Of a stretch of 64,000 nt of DNA, positions 52,558-62,231 are shown in pieces. The stretch is from Paramylibacter kogurei. GTDB taxonomy: Bacteria; Pseudomonadota; Alphaproteobacteria; Rhodobacterales; Rhodobacteraceae. A model generated the notes under the pieces. The model was not told the origin of the DNA. It was given only the letters and a program-made list of their open reading frames with translations, and made no database searches. Position numbers and translations under genes: made by a program. The DNA lies in NCBI RefSeq assembly GCF_002742285.1, contig NZ_MDGM01000012.1, positions 248,001 through 312,000 on the forward strand, given 5' to 3'. Each line of letters begins with the position of its first letter. The stretch's first letter is position 1.

Positions 52558-53712
52558 GTGAGCGAGCAGTTTATCATATTTGACACGGGGCCAAACGGTG
52601 ATTTGGCGGGGTTTGTTGATCCGAGCGAAGTGATTGTCGCATGGGATGCAGGCGATGTGGCGGATGCGTTTGCACGGATTGAGGCGGCGCGCGCGGCTGG
52701 TAAATGGCTGGCGGGGTTGGCGTCATACGAGCTTGGCTATGTTTTTGAGCCGCGATTAACGCCGCGTATGCCAGCGGAGCGGCAAAGCCCGTTGTTATGT
52801 TTTGGTGTGTTTGATGGTGTGGATATGGCCGCAACGCGTGGGTTGATGCATCGCGCACAAAGTGAAGCGGCGCAGGCGACACTGGATACACCAAGCCCCA
52901 AATGGTCAGCGGATGAATATGGTGCTGCATTTGCGCAAGTTGCGGATTACATCGCCGCTGGTGATTTTTATCAGACCAATCTGACATTCCCGATGGACAG
53001 CAAATACACAGGTTCGCCCCTTGGTCTTTACGCCGCGTTGCGCCATGGGCAGCCTGTGAATTATGGCGGGATTGTTCAATTGGGGCAGGGGCCGATATTG
53101 GTAAGCAGATCACCAGAGCTGTTTTTCAAAGTGGACGCAGCGGGTGTAATTTCAACGCGTCCGATGAAGGGCACGGTACCACGGGGCAAGACCGCGGGTG
53201 AGGATGCCGACCTAAAAGCATTTTTGCAAAGTGATGAAAAAAACCGTGCGGAAAACCTGATGATTGTGGATTTGTTGCGCAATGATATTTCACGCGTGGC
53301 CAAGGTGGGATCGGTGCGTGTGCCCGAATTGTTCACAATCGAGAGCTACGCCACCGTGCATCAGATGACATCGCTGGTCGAGGCGGATTTGCAAAATGGG
53401 TTATGCGTAGAAGATTTGTTTCAAGCGCTGTTCCCCTGTGGGTCGATCACAGGCGCGCCCAAGTTACGCGCGATGGAGGTGATTAATGATCTGGAACCAT
53501 TCCCGCGCGAAATTTATTGCGGGTCCATTGGGTGGATCGCACCATCTGGGGAAATGGCATTTAATGTGGCGATCCGCACATTGAGCCTGTTTGGCGATCA
53601 ATCGGTGCGACTAAACGTAGGTGGCGGAGTGGTTTATGATTCAACCGCTGACAGCGAATATGAGGAAGCATTGTGGAAAGCACGCTATACCAAAATTCGC
53701 CCGATGGGTTGA
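52558..53712 (+). CDS. pabB: Aminodeoxychorismate synthase component I
   Basis: 384 residues from a GTG start. The chorismate-binding domain includes YQTNLTFPM, RSPELFFKV, the catalytic TRPMKGTVPRG lysine and FPCGSITGAPKLRAMEVI. It forms 4-amino-4-deoxychorismate on the route to folate. The aminotransferase-like lyase gene begins inside its last 40 bases, so PabB and PabC are made together. The short length fits the single-domain PabB. Confidence 0.92.
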   Translation: MSEQFIIFDTGPNGDLAGFVDPSEVIVAWDAGDVADAFARIEAARAAGKWLAGLASYELGYVFEPRLTPRMPAERQSPLLCFGVFDGVDMAATRGLMHRAQSEAAQATLDTPSPKWSADEYGAAFAQVADYIAAGDFYQTNLTFPMDSKYTGSPLGLYAALRHGQPVNYGGIVQLGQGPILVSRSPELFFKVDAAGVISTRPMKGTVPRGKTAGEDADLKAFLQSDEKNRAENLMIVDLLRNDISRVAKVGSVRVPELFTIESYATVHQMTSLVEADLQNGLCVEDLFQALFPCGSITGAPKLRAMEVINDLEPFPREIYCGSIGWIAPSGEMAFNVAIRTLSLFGDQSVRLNVGGGVVYDSTADSEYEEALWKARYTKIRPMG

Positions 53713-54311
53713 TCGTTATTGAAACCTTGCGGTTTGATGCACGCGATGGGTTCGTGCGCCTTGGTCTGCATCTGGATCGCGCTGCGCAAACCTGTGAAAT
53801 GCTTGCAATTTCGTTTGATCGTGCGGAAGCGTTACAGCGTTTGGGTGCCGCCGTTGGTGATGAAACCTGTCGCGTGCGTTTGACCATTGCAAAATCGGGT
53901 GAGATCAACGTTGAAACATTTGCGTTTATCCCGATTACGCGCAATTGGAATATCGCGATTGCACCACGCCGATTGCAATCAGATGATCCCTGGTTGGCGG
54001 TAAAAACCAATCAGCGGGTGGGATATGACACGGATCGCGCCAATCTGCCCGATGGGGTGGATGAATATATCTATCAAAACGAGCGCGGTGAGCTTTGCGA
54101 AGGAACAATTACGAATTTGTTCGTGGAATTGGATGGGCAATTGTTCACACCTGCGTTGCAATCGGGGTTGCTGCCTGGTGTTTTTCGCCAATCCTTGATC
54201 GATGATGGGCGCGCAAAGGAGGCGATTTTAACCTTGGATGATTTGAAACGCGCCGATGCAATTTATGTTGGCAATTCGCTGCGCGGCCTTATTGATGCCA
54301 AGTTGATTTGA
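53673..54311 (+). CDS. pabC: Aminotransferase class IV, probable aminodeoxychorismate lyase
   Basis: 212 residues, PLP fold type IV. Lys111 (AVKTNQRVGYD) would bind PLP, and ELCEGTITNLFVE gives the phosphate-binding strand. PabC releases pyruvate from aminodeoxychorismate to give p-aminobenzoate. The GTG start at 53673 overlaps pabB by 40 bp. It is shorter than E. coli PabC (269), mainly at the N-terminus, as in other roseobacters. Function rests on the pairing with pabB. Confidence 0.84.
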   Translation: MESTLYQNSPDGLIVIETLRFDARDGFVRLGLHLDRAAQTCEMLAISFDRAEALQRLGAAVGDETCRVRLTIAKSGEINVETFAFIPITRNWNIAIAPRRLQSDDPWLAVKTNQRVGYDTDRANLPDGVDEYIYQNERGELCEGTITNLFVELDGQLFTPALQSGLLPGVFRQSLIDDGRAKEAILTLDDLKRADAIYVGNSLRGLIDAKLI

Positions 54312-54360
54312 CACCAACGCCATAAGACGCAAGTCTGTTCGAAACTAACAGGAGTGTTTG

Positions 54361-55179
54361 ATGCGTTTATGTGTAATCTGGTGTGTGGTTTTTTGTGGAT
54401 TTGTTTCATTTGCACAGGCGTATGAAGATACCCGTGGTGGAAAAATATTAACCCTGATGGGGTTTGATGTGGCCTTGGCGTCACTGGTTCCTGAAATGAA
54501 AGCGGTAAAAGAGAATGCGCCAAATATGGGAGAAGACATTTTTGACGATTGGGATGATATCGTCGAAAACGTTTTTAAACCCGACGCCATTTTACACGCC
54601 ACATCGGAGGCATTGAATAATACCCTAAGTGACGCGGAATTTGCGGAGTTGAACGCCTATTTTTCCGATGGGCTGGGTTATGACATTACCCAGATGGAAA
54701 ATGAGGCACATAGTGTTGAAAACATCGGTAAATCAGATGTTTATGGCCCTGGCATTCTGGCCGAAATGGCCGAGGTCAACCCAGAGCGATTGGCGCAAAT
54801 TCACGATTTGATCACGGCACTTGGAACCGTGGAAACCAGCACCGCAAGTGTGATGAATATTGGGTTTGCATTGAATATGGGCATGATCAGCGCGAGCGAT
54901 AATCCACTTGGCATTACCGAAGATCAAGTGCTGCGCGAGCTGTTCGCGCAACATGATCAAATCTCGCAAAATATGAAAATCCGCATTTTGAATGATACTG
55001 CATTCACTTATCAAATGGCATCGAACGCAGAATTTTCACAATATGTGACTTTCCTTAAATCTGATTTATCGCAAAAATTTTATCGTATTGTACGTGAAGT
55101 GAACCATGAAATGATGACGGGGTTTTCACGCAAATTGGGGCGTGAATTGGTCAAACGCGCCAATGCGAGAAAATTATAG
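54361..55179 (+). CDS. DUF2059 domain-containing secreted protein
   Basis: 272 residues with a signal peptide (about 1-20, ending AQA). The segment DDIVENVFKPDAILHATSEALNNTLSDAEFAELNAYFSDGLG resembles the DUF2059 helical domain, present here in an extended form. It is probably periplasmic. It ends one base before the oxyR stop on the other strand. Function unknown. Confidence 0.7.
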   Translation: MRLCVIWCVVFCGFVSFAQAYEDTRGGKILTLMGFDVALASLVPEMKAVKENAPNMGEDIFDDWDDIVENVFKPDAILHATSEALNNTLSDAEFAELNAYFSDGLGYDITQMENEAHSVENIGKSDVYGPGILAEMAEVNPERLAQIHDLITALGTVETSTASVMNIGFALNMGMISASDNPLGITEDQVLRELFAQHDQISQNMKIRILNDTAFTYQMASNAEFSQYVTFLKSDLSQKFYRIVREVNHEMMTGFSRKLGRELVKRANARKL

Positions 55180-56109
55180 TTATTGAAAATGCGCCCGCGT
55201 TTCACGGGTTTTTTCCATCCCCGCAGCCGATAAAATATCTGCGATTTGTGTAATATTCATCGCCCGATCCAAATTGCGTTTTGTGACCAATGAAATTTTA
55301 CGATCCGGTTGTGGATCAGCAAGGCGCAGCACCGCCAGATTGTCATTTTGATGAGCCGCATCATAGGCCAATTCGGGCAATAGCGTCGCGCCATATCCCC
55401 CCGCCGCCAATTGGGTGAGCGTTAACAGTGAACTGGCCCCAATTTGATTAAGCGTTTCTTGGCTTGCGTAACGGCAAAGGCTTTGTGCTTGGTCGCGCAA
55501 GCAATGCCCTTCGGACAAAAGCAATAATTTCAAGGGCGCCATATCGGTCAGTTGAATTTCACCATCTGTCAGATACATTGATTTGGCCTGATCGGATTTG
55601 ATCGCCAACATAAAGCGATCATCAAACAGGTGGCGCTGGCGCAAATTGTGATCAAACACATCGGTTGCAATGACACAGGCATCAAGCTGTCCATTTTGCA
55701 ATTCATCCAACAATGTATCGGTTTGTGCTTCGCGCAGATGTAAATCAAGATCGGGCAAATCGGATTGTATTTTCGCAATCGCGCTTGGCAACAAATAGGG
55801 GGCGACGGTTGGGATCACCCCAAGGCTAAACCGCCCTTGTAACCCGCGTTGCAAACGTGCGGCGTTTTCCAAATCGTGAACATCGTTCAAAATGCTTTTG
55901 GCGCGTTCCAAAATATCCGCGCCAAACGGTGTGGGGGAAATCGGGCGTGCGCTGCGATCAATCAATGCGCTGCCCAGCGTTTCCTCCAACTCTTTGATTT
56001 TTACGGAAAGGGCGGGTTGGGAAACATGCGCGGCCTCTGCTGCGCGGCCAAAATGCCCGTTTTCACACAGGGATTTGAAATAGTAGAGATGGCGTAGTGA
56101 AATTTTCAT
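55180..56109 (-). CDS. oxyR: OxyR, hydrogen-peroxide-responsive LysR-family regulator
   Basis: 309 residues. An N-terminal LysR helix-turn-helix (HFGRAAEAAHVSQPALSVKIKELEETLG) is followed by the effector domain with Cys203 and Cys212 in GHCLRDQAQSLC. The nine-residue spacing matches the redox pair Cys199/Cys208 of E. coli OxyR. It is transcribed away from catalase with a shared 105-bp control region, so katA is the expected target. A palindrome covers its own start codon. Confidence 0.94.
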   Translation of the reverse strand: MKISLRHLYYFKSLCENGHFGRAAEAAHVSQPALSVKIKELEETLGSALIDRSARPISPTPFGADILERAKSILNDVHDLENAARLQRGLQGRFSLGVIPTVAPYLLPSAIAKIQSDLPDLDLHLREAQTDTLLDELQNGQLDACVIATDVFDHNLRQRHLFDDRFMLAIKSDQAKSMYLTDGEIQLTDMAPLKLLLLSEGHCLRDQAQSLCRYASQETLNQIGASSLLTLTQLAAGGYGATLLPELAYDAAHQNDNLAVLRLADPQPDRKISLVTKRNLDRAMNITQIADILSAAGMEKTRETRAHFQ

Positions 56110-56122
56110 AACTTTTAGTTAT
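56108..56122. promoter_or_regulatory. Palindrome at the oxyR start, candidate OxyR site
   Basis: ATAAC-TTTTA-GTTAT is a perfect inverted repeat that overlaps the first bases of oxyR and lies about 95 bp before katA. It resembles the ATAG/CTAT half-sites of OxyR. Autorepression and katA activation are inferred. Confidence 0.5.
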
Positions 56123-56214
56123 CAAAAATAAATAAATATGCAATTTTAATTTATCAAATTTTCAGTCTACCATTTGCTCAACCACAATTGATTCCATAAC
56201 CAGAGGAGAGCCAG

Positions 56215-57666
56215 ATGTCTGATAAAACCAAGCGATTAACCACCACCGCAGGTGCGCCAATTGCCGATAACCAGAATTCACAAACCGCAGGTGCACGCGG
56301 CCCTGTATTGATGCAGGATTACCAATTGATCGAAAAATTGGCGCATCAAAACCGCGAACGTATCCCCGAACGTGTTGTTCACGCCAAAGGTTGGGGTGCG
56401 CACGGGACATTGACCATCACCAACGATATTTCAAAATACACCAAGGCGGATATTTTTTCCAAAGTGGGCAAAAAAACCCCGATGATTTGCCGCTTTTCCA
56501 CGGTGGCGGGTGAATTGGGAGCAGCGGACAACGAACGCGATGTGCGTGGCTTTGCCCTGAAATTTTACACAGACGAAGGCAACTGGGATCTGGTTGGCAA
56601 TAACACACCAGTGTTTTTCCTGCGCGATCCTTATAAATTCCCAGATTTCATCCACACGCAAAAACGCCACCCGCGTACCAATTTGCGTAGCGCCACCGCG
56701 ATGTGGGATTACTGGTCGCAAAGCCCAGAGGCATTGCATCAGGTGACAATCTTGATGTCTGATCGCGGTTGCCCAACCACGCCAATGAACATGAACGGCT
56801 ATGGCAGCCATACATTTTCAATGATCAATGCGGATAATGAACGTGTTTGGGTGAAATTCCATTTCAAAACCCAACAAGGCCATGCGCATTTGACAAACGA
56901 AGAAGCAGGCCAGAAAATTGGCGAAACCCGCGAGGGCTACCAAGAATCCCTGTTTGGTGCGATTGAATCTGGTGATTTCCCAAAATGGGACATGAAAATT
57001 CAGGTGATGACCGAAGAACAAGCCGCGCAAACGCCATATAACCCGTTTGATCTGACCAAAGTTTGGCCACATGGCGATTTCCCATTGATCGACGTGGGAA
57101 CATTGGAATTGAATCGCAACGCCGATAACTATTTCGCGGAAATTGAAACGGCTGCGTATAGCCCGTCAAACATTGTGCCTGGTATCGGGTTCAGCCCGGA
57201 TAAGGTTCTGCAAGCACGTATATTCAGCTATGCCGATGCGCATCGCTATCGGATCGGCACGCATTACGAACAACTGCCCGTGAACCAACCAAAATGTCCT
57301 GTGCATCACTATCACAAAGATGGTGCGATGAATGTGTTGGGTCAGGTGACAGGGGCAGATGATGCCTATTACGAGCCAAACTCAATGGGTGGTGCAACAC
57401 AATCACCTGAATTTAGCGAACCACCATTGCCACTGGATGGTGATGCAGATCGCTACAACCACCGTGATGGCAATGATGATTACGGTCAGCCACGCGCATT
57501 GCATGATTTGATGAATGCCGAACAACAGGCGCGGCTGTATTCAAACACAGCCGCATCAATGGTGGGCGTTCCAGATCATATCGTTGATCTCGCGCTCAGC
57601 CACTATGCGAAAATCAGCCAGCAATATGCAGACGGCATCCGCACAGCATTGAATGCCATGTCGTAA
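56215..57666 (+). CDS. katA: Catalase (monofunctional, small-subunit clade)
   Basis: 483 residues. The active-site [12 protein letters not shown] gives His56, [12 protein letters not shown] contains the distal Asn, and [14 protein letters not shown] provides the heme-ligand Tyr. It breaks down hydrogen peroxide in the cytoplasm. AGAGGAGA precedes the ATG. Divergent oxyR lies 105 bp upstream and a strong terminator follows. Length fits clade 3 catalases, which bind NADPH. Confidence 0.97.
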   Translation: MSDKTKRLTTTAGAPIADNQNSQTAGARGPVLMQDYQLIEKLAHQNRERIPERVVHAKGWGAHGTLTITNDISKYTKADIFSKVGKKTPMICRFSTVAGELGAADNERDVRGFALKFYTDEGNWDLVGNNTPVFFLRDPYKFPDFIHTQKRHPRTNLRSATAMWDYWSQSPEALHQVTILMSDRGCPTTPMNMNGYGSHTFSMINADNERVWVKFHFKTQQGHAHLTNEEAGQKIGETREGYQESLFGAIESGDFPKWDMKIQVMTEEQAAQTPYNPFDLTKVWPHGDFPLIDVGTLELNRNADNYFAEIETAAYSPSNIVPGIGFSPDKVLQARIFSYADAHRYRIGTHYEQLPVNQPKCPVHHYHKDGAMNVLGQVTGADDAYYEPNSMGGATQSPEFSEPPLPLDGDADRYNHRDGNDDYGQPRALHDLMNAEQQARLYSNTAASMVGVPDHIVDLALSHYAKISQQYADGIRTALNAMS

Positions 57667-57691
57667 ATTGCGACAGATGATGAACTGAATT

Positions 57692-57719
57692 AACGGCGTC
57701 CCAATGGGGCGCCGTTTTT
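57692..57719 (+). terminator. Terminator after katA
   Basis: AACGGCGTCCC (57692-57702) pairs with GGGGCGCCGTT (57706-57716) through one G:U pair and runs into five T residues. Confidence 0.9.
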
Positions 57720-57876
57720 CGTGATATTGTTCGGTGGGTTTTGCTCAAACCTGCGAAATCCCATCCAATCCATTCTGTTTGGCTGTTTTATGCGCCCAAG
57801 GCTTGACAATTTGGCGATAAACAAGTGTATCAGCGCAACAGAATAATCCAAATTTAAACCCTTGAGGGGATGTCCG

Positions 57877-59661
57877 ATGCACAGCTACCGCAGCCATACT
57901 TGCGCAGATCTTAACGCGAAACATGTGGGCGAAAATGTTCGCCTGTCTGGTTGGGTGCATCGTGTGCGCGATCACGGTGGGATTTTGTTCATCGACCTGC
58001 GCGATCATTACGGCATTACACAGGTTCTGGCCGACCCTGACAGCCCCGCGTTTTCAGAACTGGAAAAGGTGCGTTCAGAATGGTGTATCCGCATTGATGG
58101 CGAGGTTAAGGCACGCGCACCAGAATTGGTAAACAAAAACATTCCCACGGGCGAAGTGGAAATTTTTGTGCGTGACATGGAAGTGCTGGGTGCCTCCAAA
58201 GAATTGCCATTGCAAGTGTTCGACGAACCCGATTTCCCAGAAGAAACCCGCCTGAAATATCGTTTCTTGGACCTGCGCCGCGAAACATTGCACAACAATA
58301 TAATCTTGCGTTCAAACGTGGTGAAATCCATCCGCAATCGCATGGATGGACAGGGTTTCAACGAATTTCAAACACCCATTATCACCGCATCATCACCAGA
58401 GGGTGCACGCGATTTCTTGGTGCCATCTCGCCTGCACCCGGGCAAGTTTTACGCGCTGCCTCAGGCCCCCCAACAGTTCAAACAAATGATCATGGTTGCG
58501 GGCTTTGATAAATACTTCCAAATTGCGCCGTGTTTCCGTGATGAAGACCCGCGCGCCGACCGAAGCCCAACCGATTTTTACCAGCTTGATCTGGAAATGT
58601 CCTTTGTAAATCAACAGGATGTGTTTGATACGATCGAGCCAGTGATCAAAGGTATCTTTGAGGAATTTGGCAAGGGACGCCCCGTGGCCCAAGACTGGCC
58701 ACAGATTTCATACAAAGATTCCGCGCTGTGGTATGGCACAGATAAACCAGACCTTCGCAACCCCATTAAAATGCAGGTTGTGTCTGAACATTTCGCTGGC
58801 TCTGGTTTTGCAATTTTTGCCAAGCTATTGGAAAACGAAGGAACCGAAATTCGTGCGATCCCTGCGCCCAAGGGTGGGTCGCGCAAATTCTGTGATCGGA
58901 TGAATAAATTTGCCCAACAAGAAGGGTTGCCCGGCATGGGCTATATCTTCTGGCGCGATCAGGGTGAAGGGATGGAGGCCGCAGGACCGTTGGCGAAAAA
59001 CATCGGGCCAGAGCGTACCGAAGCGATCCGTCAACAGCTTGGCCTTGAAGTTGGCGATGCCGCGTTCTTCTTGGGCGGCAAACCAGCGGCATTTGAATCG
59101 GTTGCGGGGCGTGCGCGCACCGTGATTGGCGAAGAGCTGGAATTGACCGATAAGGACAGTTTCAAATTCGCATGGATTGTTGATTTCCCGATGTATGAGC
59201 GCGACCCAGAAAGCGGCAAAGTCGATTTCAGCCACAACCCATTTTCCATGCCCCAAGGCGGGATGGAAGCGTTGAGCGCAGAAGACCCTGAAACGATTTT
59301 AGGTTACCAATACGATCTGGCCTGTAATGGTTACGAGCTGATTTCGGGTGCGATCCGAAACCACCAGCCTGAAATTATGTACAAGGCATTTGAAATCGCG
59401 GGATACCCCAAAGAAGAGGTTGAAAAACGGTTCGGCGGGATGGTGAATGCATTCACATATGGCGCGCCACCCCATGGTGGTTGTGCGGCAGGGATTGACC
59501 GTATTGTGATGCTGTTGGCCGATGAATCGAACATCCGCCAAGTGATCATGTTCCCGATGAACCAACGCGCCGAAGATTTGATGCTGGGCGGCCCATCAGA
59601 GCCGACAAATGAACAGCTTCGCGAATTGCACCTGCGGGTTATCCCCGCAGAGGATAAATAA
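57877..59661 (+). CDS. aspS: Aspartate–tRNA ligase
   Basis: 594 residues, class IIb synthetase of the bacterial type with a GAD insertion. The N-terminal OB domain ([20 protein letters not shown]) is followed by class II motif 1, motif 2 ([10 protein letters not shown]) and motif 3 (GIDRIVMLL). GAGGGG lies seven bases before the ATG at 57877; the frame extends five codons upstream to a TTG. Alphaproteobacterial AspRS of this type is often non-discriminating, charging tRNA-Asn too, which cannot be told here. Confidence 0.97.
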   Translation: MHSYRSHTCADLNAKHVGENVRLSGWVHRVRDHGGILFIDLRDHYGITQVLADPDSPAFSELEKVRSEWCIRIDGEVKARAPELVNKNIPTGEVEIFVRDMEVLGASKELPLQVFDEPDFPEETRLKYRFLDLRRETLHNNIILRSNVVKSIRNRMDGQGFNEFQTPIITASSPEGARDFLVPSRLHPGKFYALPQAPQQFKQMIMVAGFDKYFQIAPCFRDEDPRADRSPTDFYQLDLEMSFVNQQDVFDTIEPVIKGIFEEFGKGRPVAQDWPQISYKDSALWYGTDKPDLRNPIKMQVVSEHFAGSGFAIFAKLLENEGTEIRAIPAPKGGSRKFCDRMNKFAQQEGLPGMGYIFWRDQGEGMEAAGPLAKNIGPERTEAIRQQLGLEVGDAAFFLGGKPAAFESVAGRARTVIGEELELTDKDSFKFAWIVDFPMYERDPESGKVDFSHNPFSMPQGGMEALSAEDPETILGYQYDLACNGYELISGAIRNHQPEIMYKAFEIAGYPKEEVEKRFGGMVNAFTYGAPPHGGCAAGIDRIVMLLADESNIRQVIMFPMNQRAEDLMLGGPSEPTNEQLRELHLRVIPAEDK

Positions 59662-59780
59662 TCCTGCGCAGATTTGCGTCATGATATCAAAGACTTGCCC
59701 GATCACAAAACTTTGGGCAAGTCATTGCTGGAAATTTTGCGAATAAGGATTAGGTTGCATTTTAACAAAGGATGAAACCG

Positions 59781-60461
59781 ATGATATTCAGCGATTTTCA
59801 GAAAGCCATTTCACAATTAAACGATAGCCGATTTTTGCGCGTCATGGGATATGGCGTGGCGTTGACGATTGCGTTGCTGGCGGCCGTGACCATGGGCGTG
59901 CAATGGATTTTACCCGATACGATTAGCCTGCCGTGGGTGGGCGAAATTGCGTGGCTAAGCAGCCTGTTGTCTGGCTTTATCCTGTTCGCAATGATCGGCA
60001 TGTCGGTGTTTTTAATGGTGCCTGTGGCATCAATTTTCACGGGGTTCTTTTTGGAACAAGTGGCCGATGCGGTGGAGGATAAACATTACCCAGCGCTTGC
60101 GGATGTGACCCCCGTGCCGTTCATGGATATGCTGATTGATAGCACGAAATTTTTGGCGCTGTTGGTGGTGGTGAACCTGTGCGCGTTGGTGCTGTATTTG
60201 ATATTCACACCGATTGCACCGATCCTGTTTTGGGCGGTGAATGGGATGTTATTGGGGCGTGAATATTTCCAACTTGTCGCGATGCGAAAACTGGGCCGTG
60301 TGGGCGCAAATGCGATGCGCAAAAAACACCGATTTCAGATTTTTCTGGCAGGGTTTTTGATGGCGGTGCCGCTGTCGGTTCCGTTCATAAACCTGTTCAT
60401 CCCCGTGCTAGGTGTGGCCACATTTACCCATCTGTTCCACCGTATCAACACCGCGAAATAG
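59781..60461 (+). CDS. EI24 domain-containing membrane protein (CysZ-like)
   Basis: 226 residues with about five membrane spans and the EI24/CysZ layout, including SIFTGFFLEQVADAVEDKHYP and LLGREYFQLVAMRKLG. CysZ is a sulfate channel in enterobacteria; alphaproteobacterial members are less clear. I start at MIFSDFQKAI, with AAAGG nine bases upstream; an ATG nine bases earlier overlaps that ribosome site. Confidence 0.83.
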   Translation: MIFSDFQKAISQLNDSRFLRVMGYGVALTIALLAAVTMGVQWILPDTISLPWVGEIAWLSSLLSGFILFAMIGMSVFLMVPVASIFTGFFLEQVADAVEDKHYPALADVTPVPFMDMLIDSTKFLALLVVVNLCALVLYLIFTPIAPILFWAVNGMLLGREYFQLVAMRKLGRVGANAMRKKHRFQIFLAGFLMAVPLSVPFINLFIPVLGVATFTHLFHRINTAK

Positions 60462-60538
60462 CCCCGATTTTGGGTGTAGGACATCCGTCGGACAAATGGG
60501 GGACACGTGGCGGACAGATGGGGGGCGGGTGGCTTGGC

Positions 60539-61435
60539 TCATTTCTTACTTTCGGATAAGTAGGTTTCTATCATTTTTTTCCAATGACTACTTACCTTCA
60601 CATTGTCCAAAAGCCATTTAAAGCCCTCGGGTACAAATTCTTTATCGAAGCCGTCAAACGCTTCAATATTCTGCAGTAGGGCATCTATACGAGAAAGACT
60701 AAATGCTAGTTCGGGAGCAATGGCTCCAGGAGCAATTTTGTCGATATCGGAAGACTTTCTTTGAAATTCAAAATTCCAAGCATGGAAAAGGTCTTGCGTA
60801 TTCTCTCCGATACTTTTCAATTCTTGATACGGAATGCTTAAGTGTCTGATTTGTTCAGTTGGATTTTGTTCAATAAATTCTCGATAGGTTTTGCCATTGA
60901 AATGTTGGAGATTTTCTTCGGCTCGAAAGTCCTCACCAATGACCCAATCGAGTCCCATGGTTCTTTGACGTAATTTGAATACCAATTGATCCAACTTGAA
61001 CAAATCATCTTTGGAGCTTTGATAACCAACCAAACCATATCTTGCATCGGCGCTTCCAAGAGCGGAAATTTTGGTGACAAAATCTTTAACGGACGTATCG
61101 CTCCACAGTTCTGCTTTGAGCTTCTTGGGTTTATCAAAAGAATTAAATGCATCAGATCCCAAAGTTTCCTCGTAAATCGGCAGTAGTTTTGTTAACTCAT
61201 GGGATTTCGATTTCACAGAAACGCCATTCAAAACTAATCCAGCTTTGAAGAGTTTTTCCAATGTTTGTTGAGCGTGCCAGAAAAAATCTTGGTGCATTCC
61301 GATTACTCGTAAAAAGCGGGCTGTAAGATAATTTTGATCCGCTGGCTGAATGAAAATATCGTAAATAAATACTGACTTAAAGTGGTTCAAACTGTGCAAC
61401 GGCATGTGTGAATACTCCGCAAAAAAGGACTTCAT
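60539..61435 (-). CDS. Orphan accessory protein with a HEPN-like N-terminal region
   Basis: 298 residues, markedly more AT-rich than its neighbours. Residues 15-90 look like a HEPN helical bundle (NYLTARFLRVIGMHQDFFWHAQQTLEKLFKAG), including an R-x4-H pattern at 43-48 that could be the HEPN RNase motif; the later part is helical and unrecognised. No paired nucleotidyltransferase or antitoxin gene is adjacent. It is probably acquired. The call is by pattern and could be wrong; defence or toxin function is speculation. Confidence 0.55.
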   Translation of the reverse strand: MKSFFAEYSHMPLHSLNHFKSVFIYDIFIQPADQNYLTARFLRVIGMHQDFFWHAQQTLEKLFKAGLVLNGVSVKSKSHELTKLLPIYEETLGSDAFNSFDKPKKLKAELWSDTSVKDFVTKISALGSADARYGLVGYQSSKDDLFKLDQLVFKLRQRTMGLDWVIGEDFRAEENLQHFNGKTYREFIEQNPTEQIRHLSIPYQELKSIGENTQDLFHAWNFEFQRKSSDIDKIAPGAIAPELAFSLSRIDALLQNIEAFDGFDKEFVPEGFKWLLDNVKVSSHWKKMIETYLSESKK

Positions 61436-61469
61436 ATTTTTTTGGTGAAGTTATCCCAATAACCAAAAC

Positions 61470-61500
61470 AAAAAAACGGCCAAGGTTTCCCTTAGCCGTT
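61470..61500 (-). terminator. Terminator of the GDRGG-tail gene
   Basis: On the minus strand AACGGCTAAGG-GAAA-CCTTGGCCGTT (61500 to 61475) is an 11-pair stem with one G:U, followed by TTTTTG. Confidence 0.85.
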
Positions 61501-61538
61501 TCCTATTCCTTTACCCGCGCGTTCCCGCGCCCAACGGA

Positions 61539-61922
61539 TCAATCTTTGCGAAAGAATGATTTGTCTTTGTTGGGTTTGTCAAAGCTTTTGCCTTCAAACG
61601 GTTTGCCGCGACCTTTGTCGCCGCCACGATCACCACCGCGATCACCGCCCTTAAAGCCGCCTTTGCCGCCGCGATCACCGCCTTTGAATCCACCACGATC
61701 ACCACCGCGATCGCCACCCTTGAAACCGCCGCGGTCACCGCCACGGTCGCCCCCTGCTGGGGCCTCCCATTTGCGGATCAATGCGATATCGAATGTATCG
61801 CGATTGACGCTGCCTTCGTTGATCCAAACAACAGAGATGGCTTTGCCAGTGATTTTTTCGACTGCCAAACGTGGCGAGCCAGAGACGAGTACGACGATAT
61901 CGCCTTCGGTAAGTACAGACAT
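61539..61922 (-). CDS. DUF2158 (YodC-like) protein with a GDRGG/GFKGG repeat tail
   Basis: 127 residues. Residues 4-55 form a small SH3-like beta domain (GDIVVLVSGSPRLAVEKI, SVVWINEG) resembling YodC/DUF2158. Residues 57-115 are a disordered glycine–arginine–aspartate repeat (GGDRGGDRGGFKGG units). RGG-type tails in other proteins bind RNA and promote condensates, so a cold-shock or RNA-helper role is plausible but inferred. The repeat arose by in-frame DNA duplication. GGAACATA precedes the ATG and a terminator follows. Confidence 0.72.
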   Translation of the reverse strand: MSVLTEGDIVVLVSGSPRLAVEKITGKAISVVWINEGSVNRDTFDIALIRKWEAPAGGDRGGDRGGFKGGDRGGDRGGFKGGDRGGKGGFKGGDRGGDRGGDKGRGKPFEGKSFDKPNKDKSFFRKD

Positions 61923-61957
61923 GTTATGTTCCTTTGAACAGAGGTTTCCACCTGCCC

Positions 61958-62230
61958 CTAGTTGGATTCAATGATATTGTAAATGTCCATTTGTTCGGAT
62001 GTGATCAAACCAGACGAAATTAGCCAGACCAGAAACAGCCAAACAGGGATGGTGATCAGCGTGGTAATCAACATGCGTTTCTTGATCTGTGGATCGGCAG
62101 GGGCGCTTGCCGATGTGCCGGGGACAACATTGTTATCCTCGCCTTGTGATTTCAACCGAATGGGCAGCACGATAAACAGGATCATAAACCAAGTCACGGC
62201 AAGCAGGACGAGTGATGCGCTAATGGTCAT
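61958..62230 (-). CDS. DUF1467 family membrane protein
   Basis: 90 residues with two membrane spans (residues 5-24 and about 54-74) joined by a polar loop QGEDNNVVPGTSASAPADPQ. The family is alphaproteobacterial and normally lies next to methylmalonyl-CoA epimerase, as here with a 1-bp gap. Function unknown. Confidence 0.88.
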   Translation of the reverse strand: MTISASLVLLAVTWFMILFIVLPIRLKSQGEDNNVVPGTSASAPADPQIKKRMLITTLITIPVWLFLVWLISSGLITSEQMDIYNIIESN

Positions 62231-62231
62231 G

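Noticed and set aside
60470..60535. CGGACA…GATGGGGG short repeats between the EI24 gene and the orphan
   Set aside because: Only two imperfect units; too little to call a repeat array, possibly a scar at the edge of the acquired gene.
61610..61755. Repeated CGATCACCACCG-like units suggesting a CRISPR or satellite
   Set aside because: The units are in frame and encode the GDRGG tail of a protein; spacing is short and there are no unique spacers.
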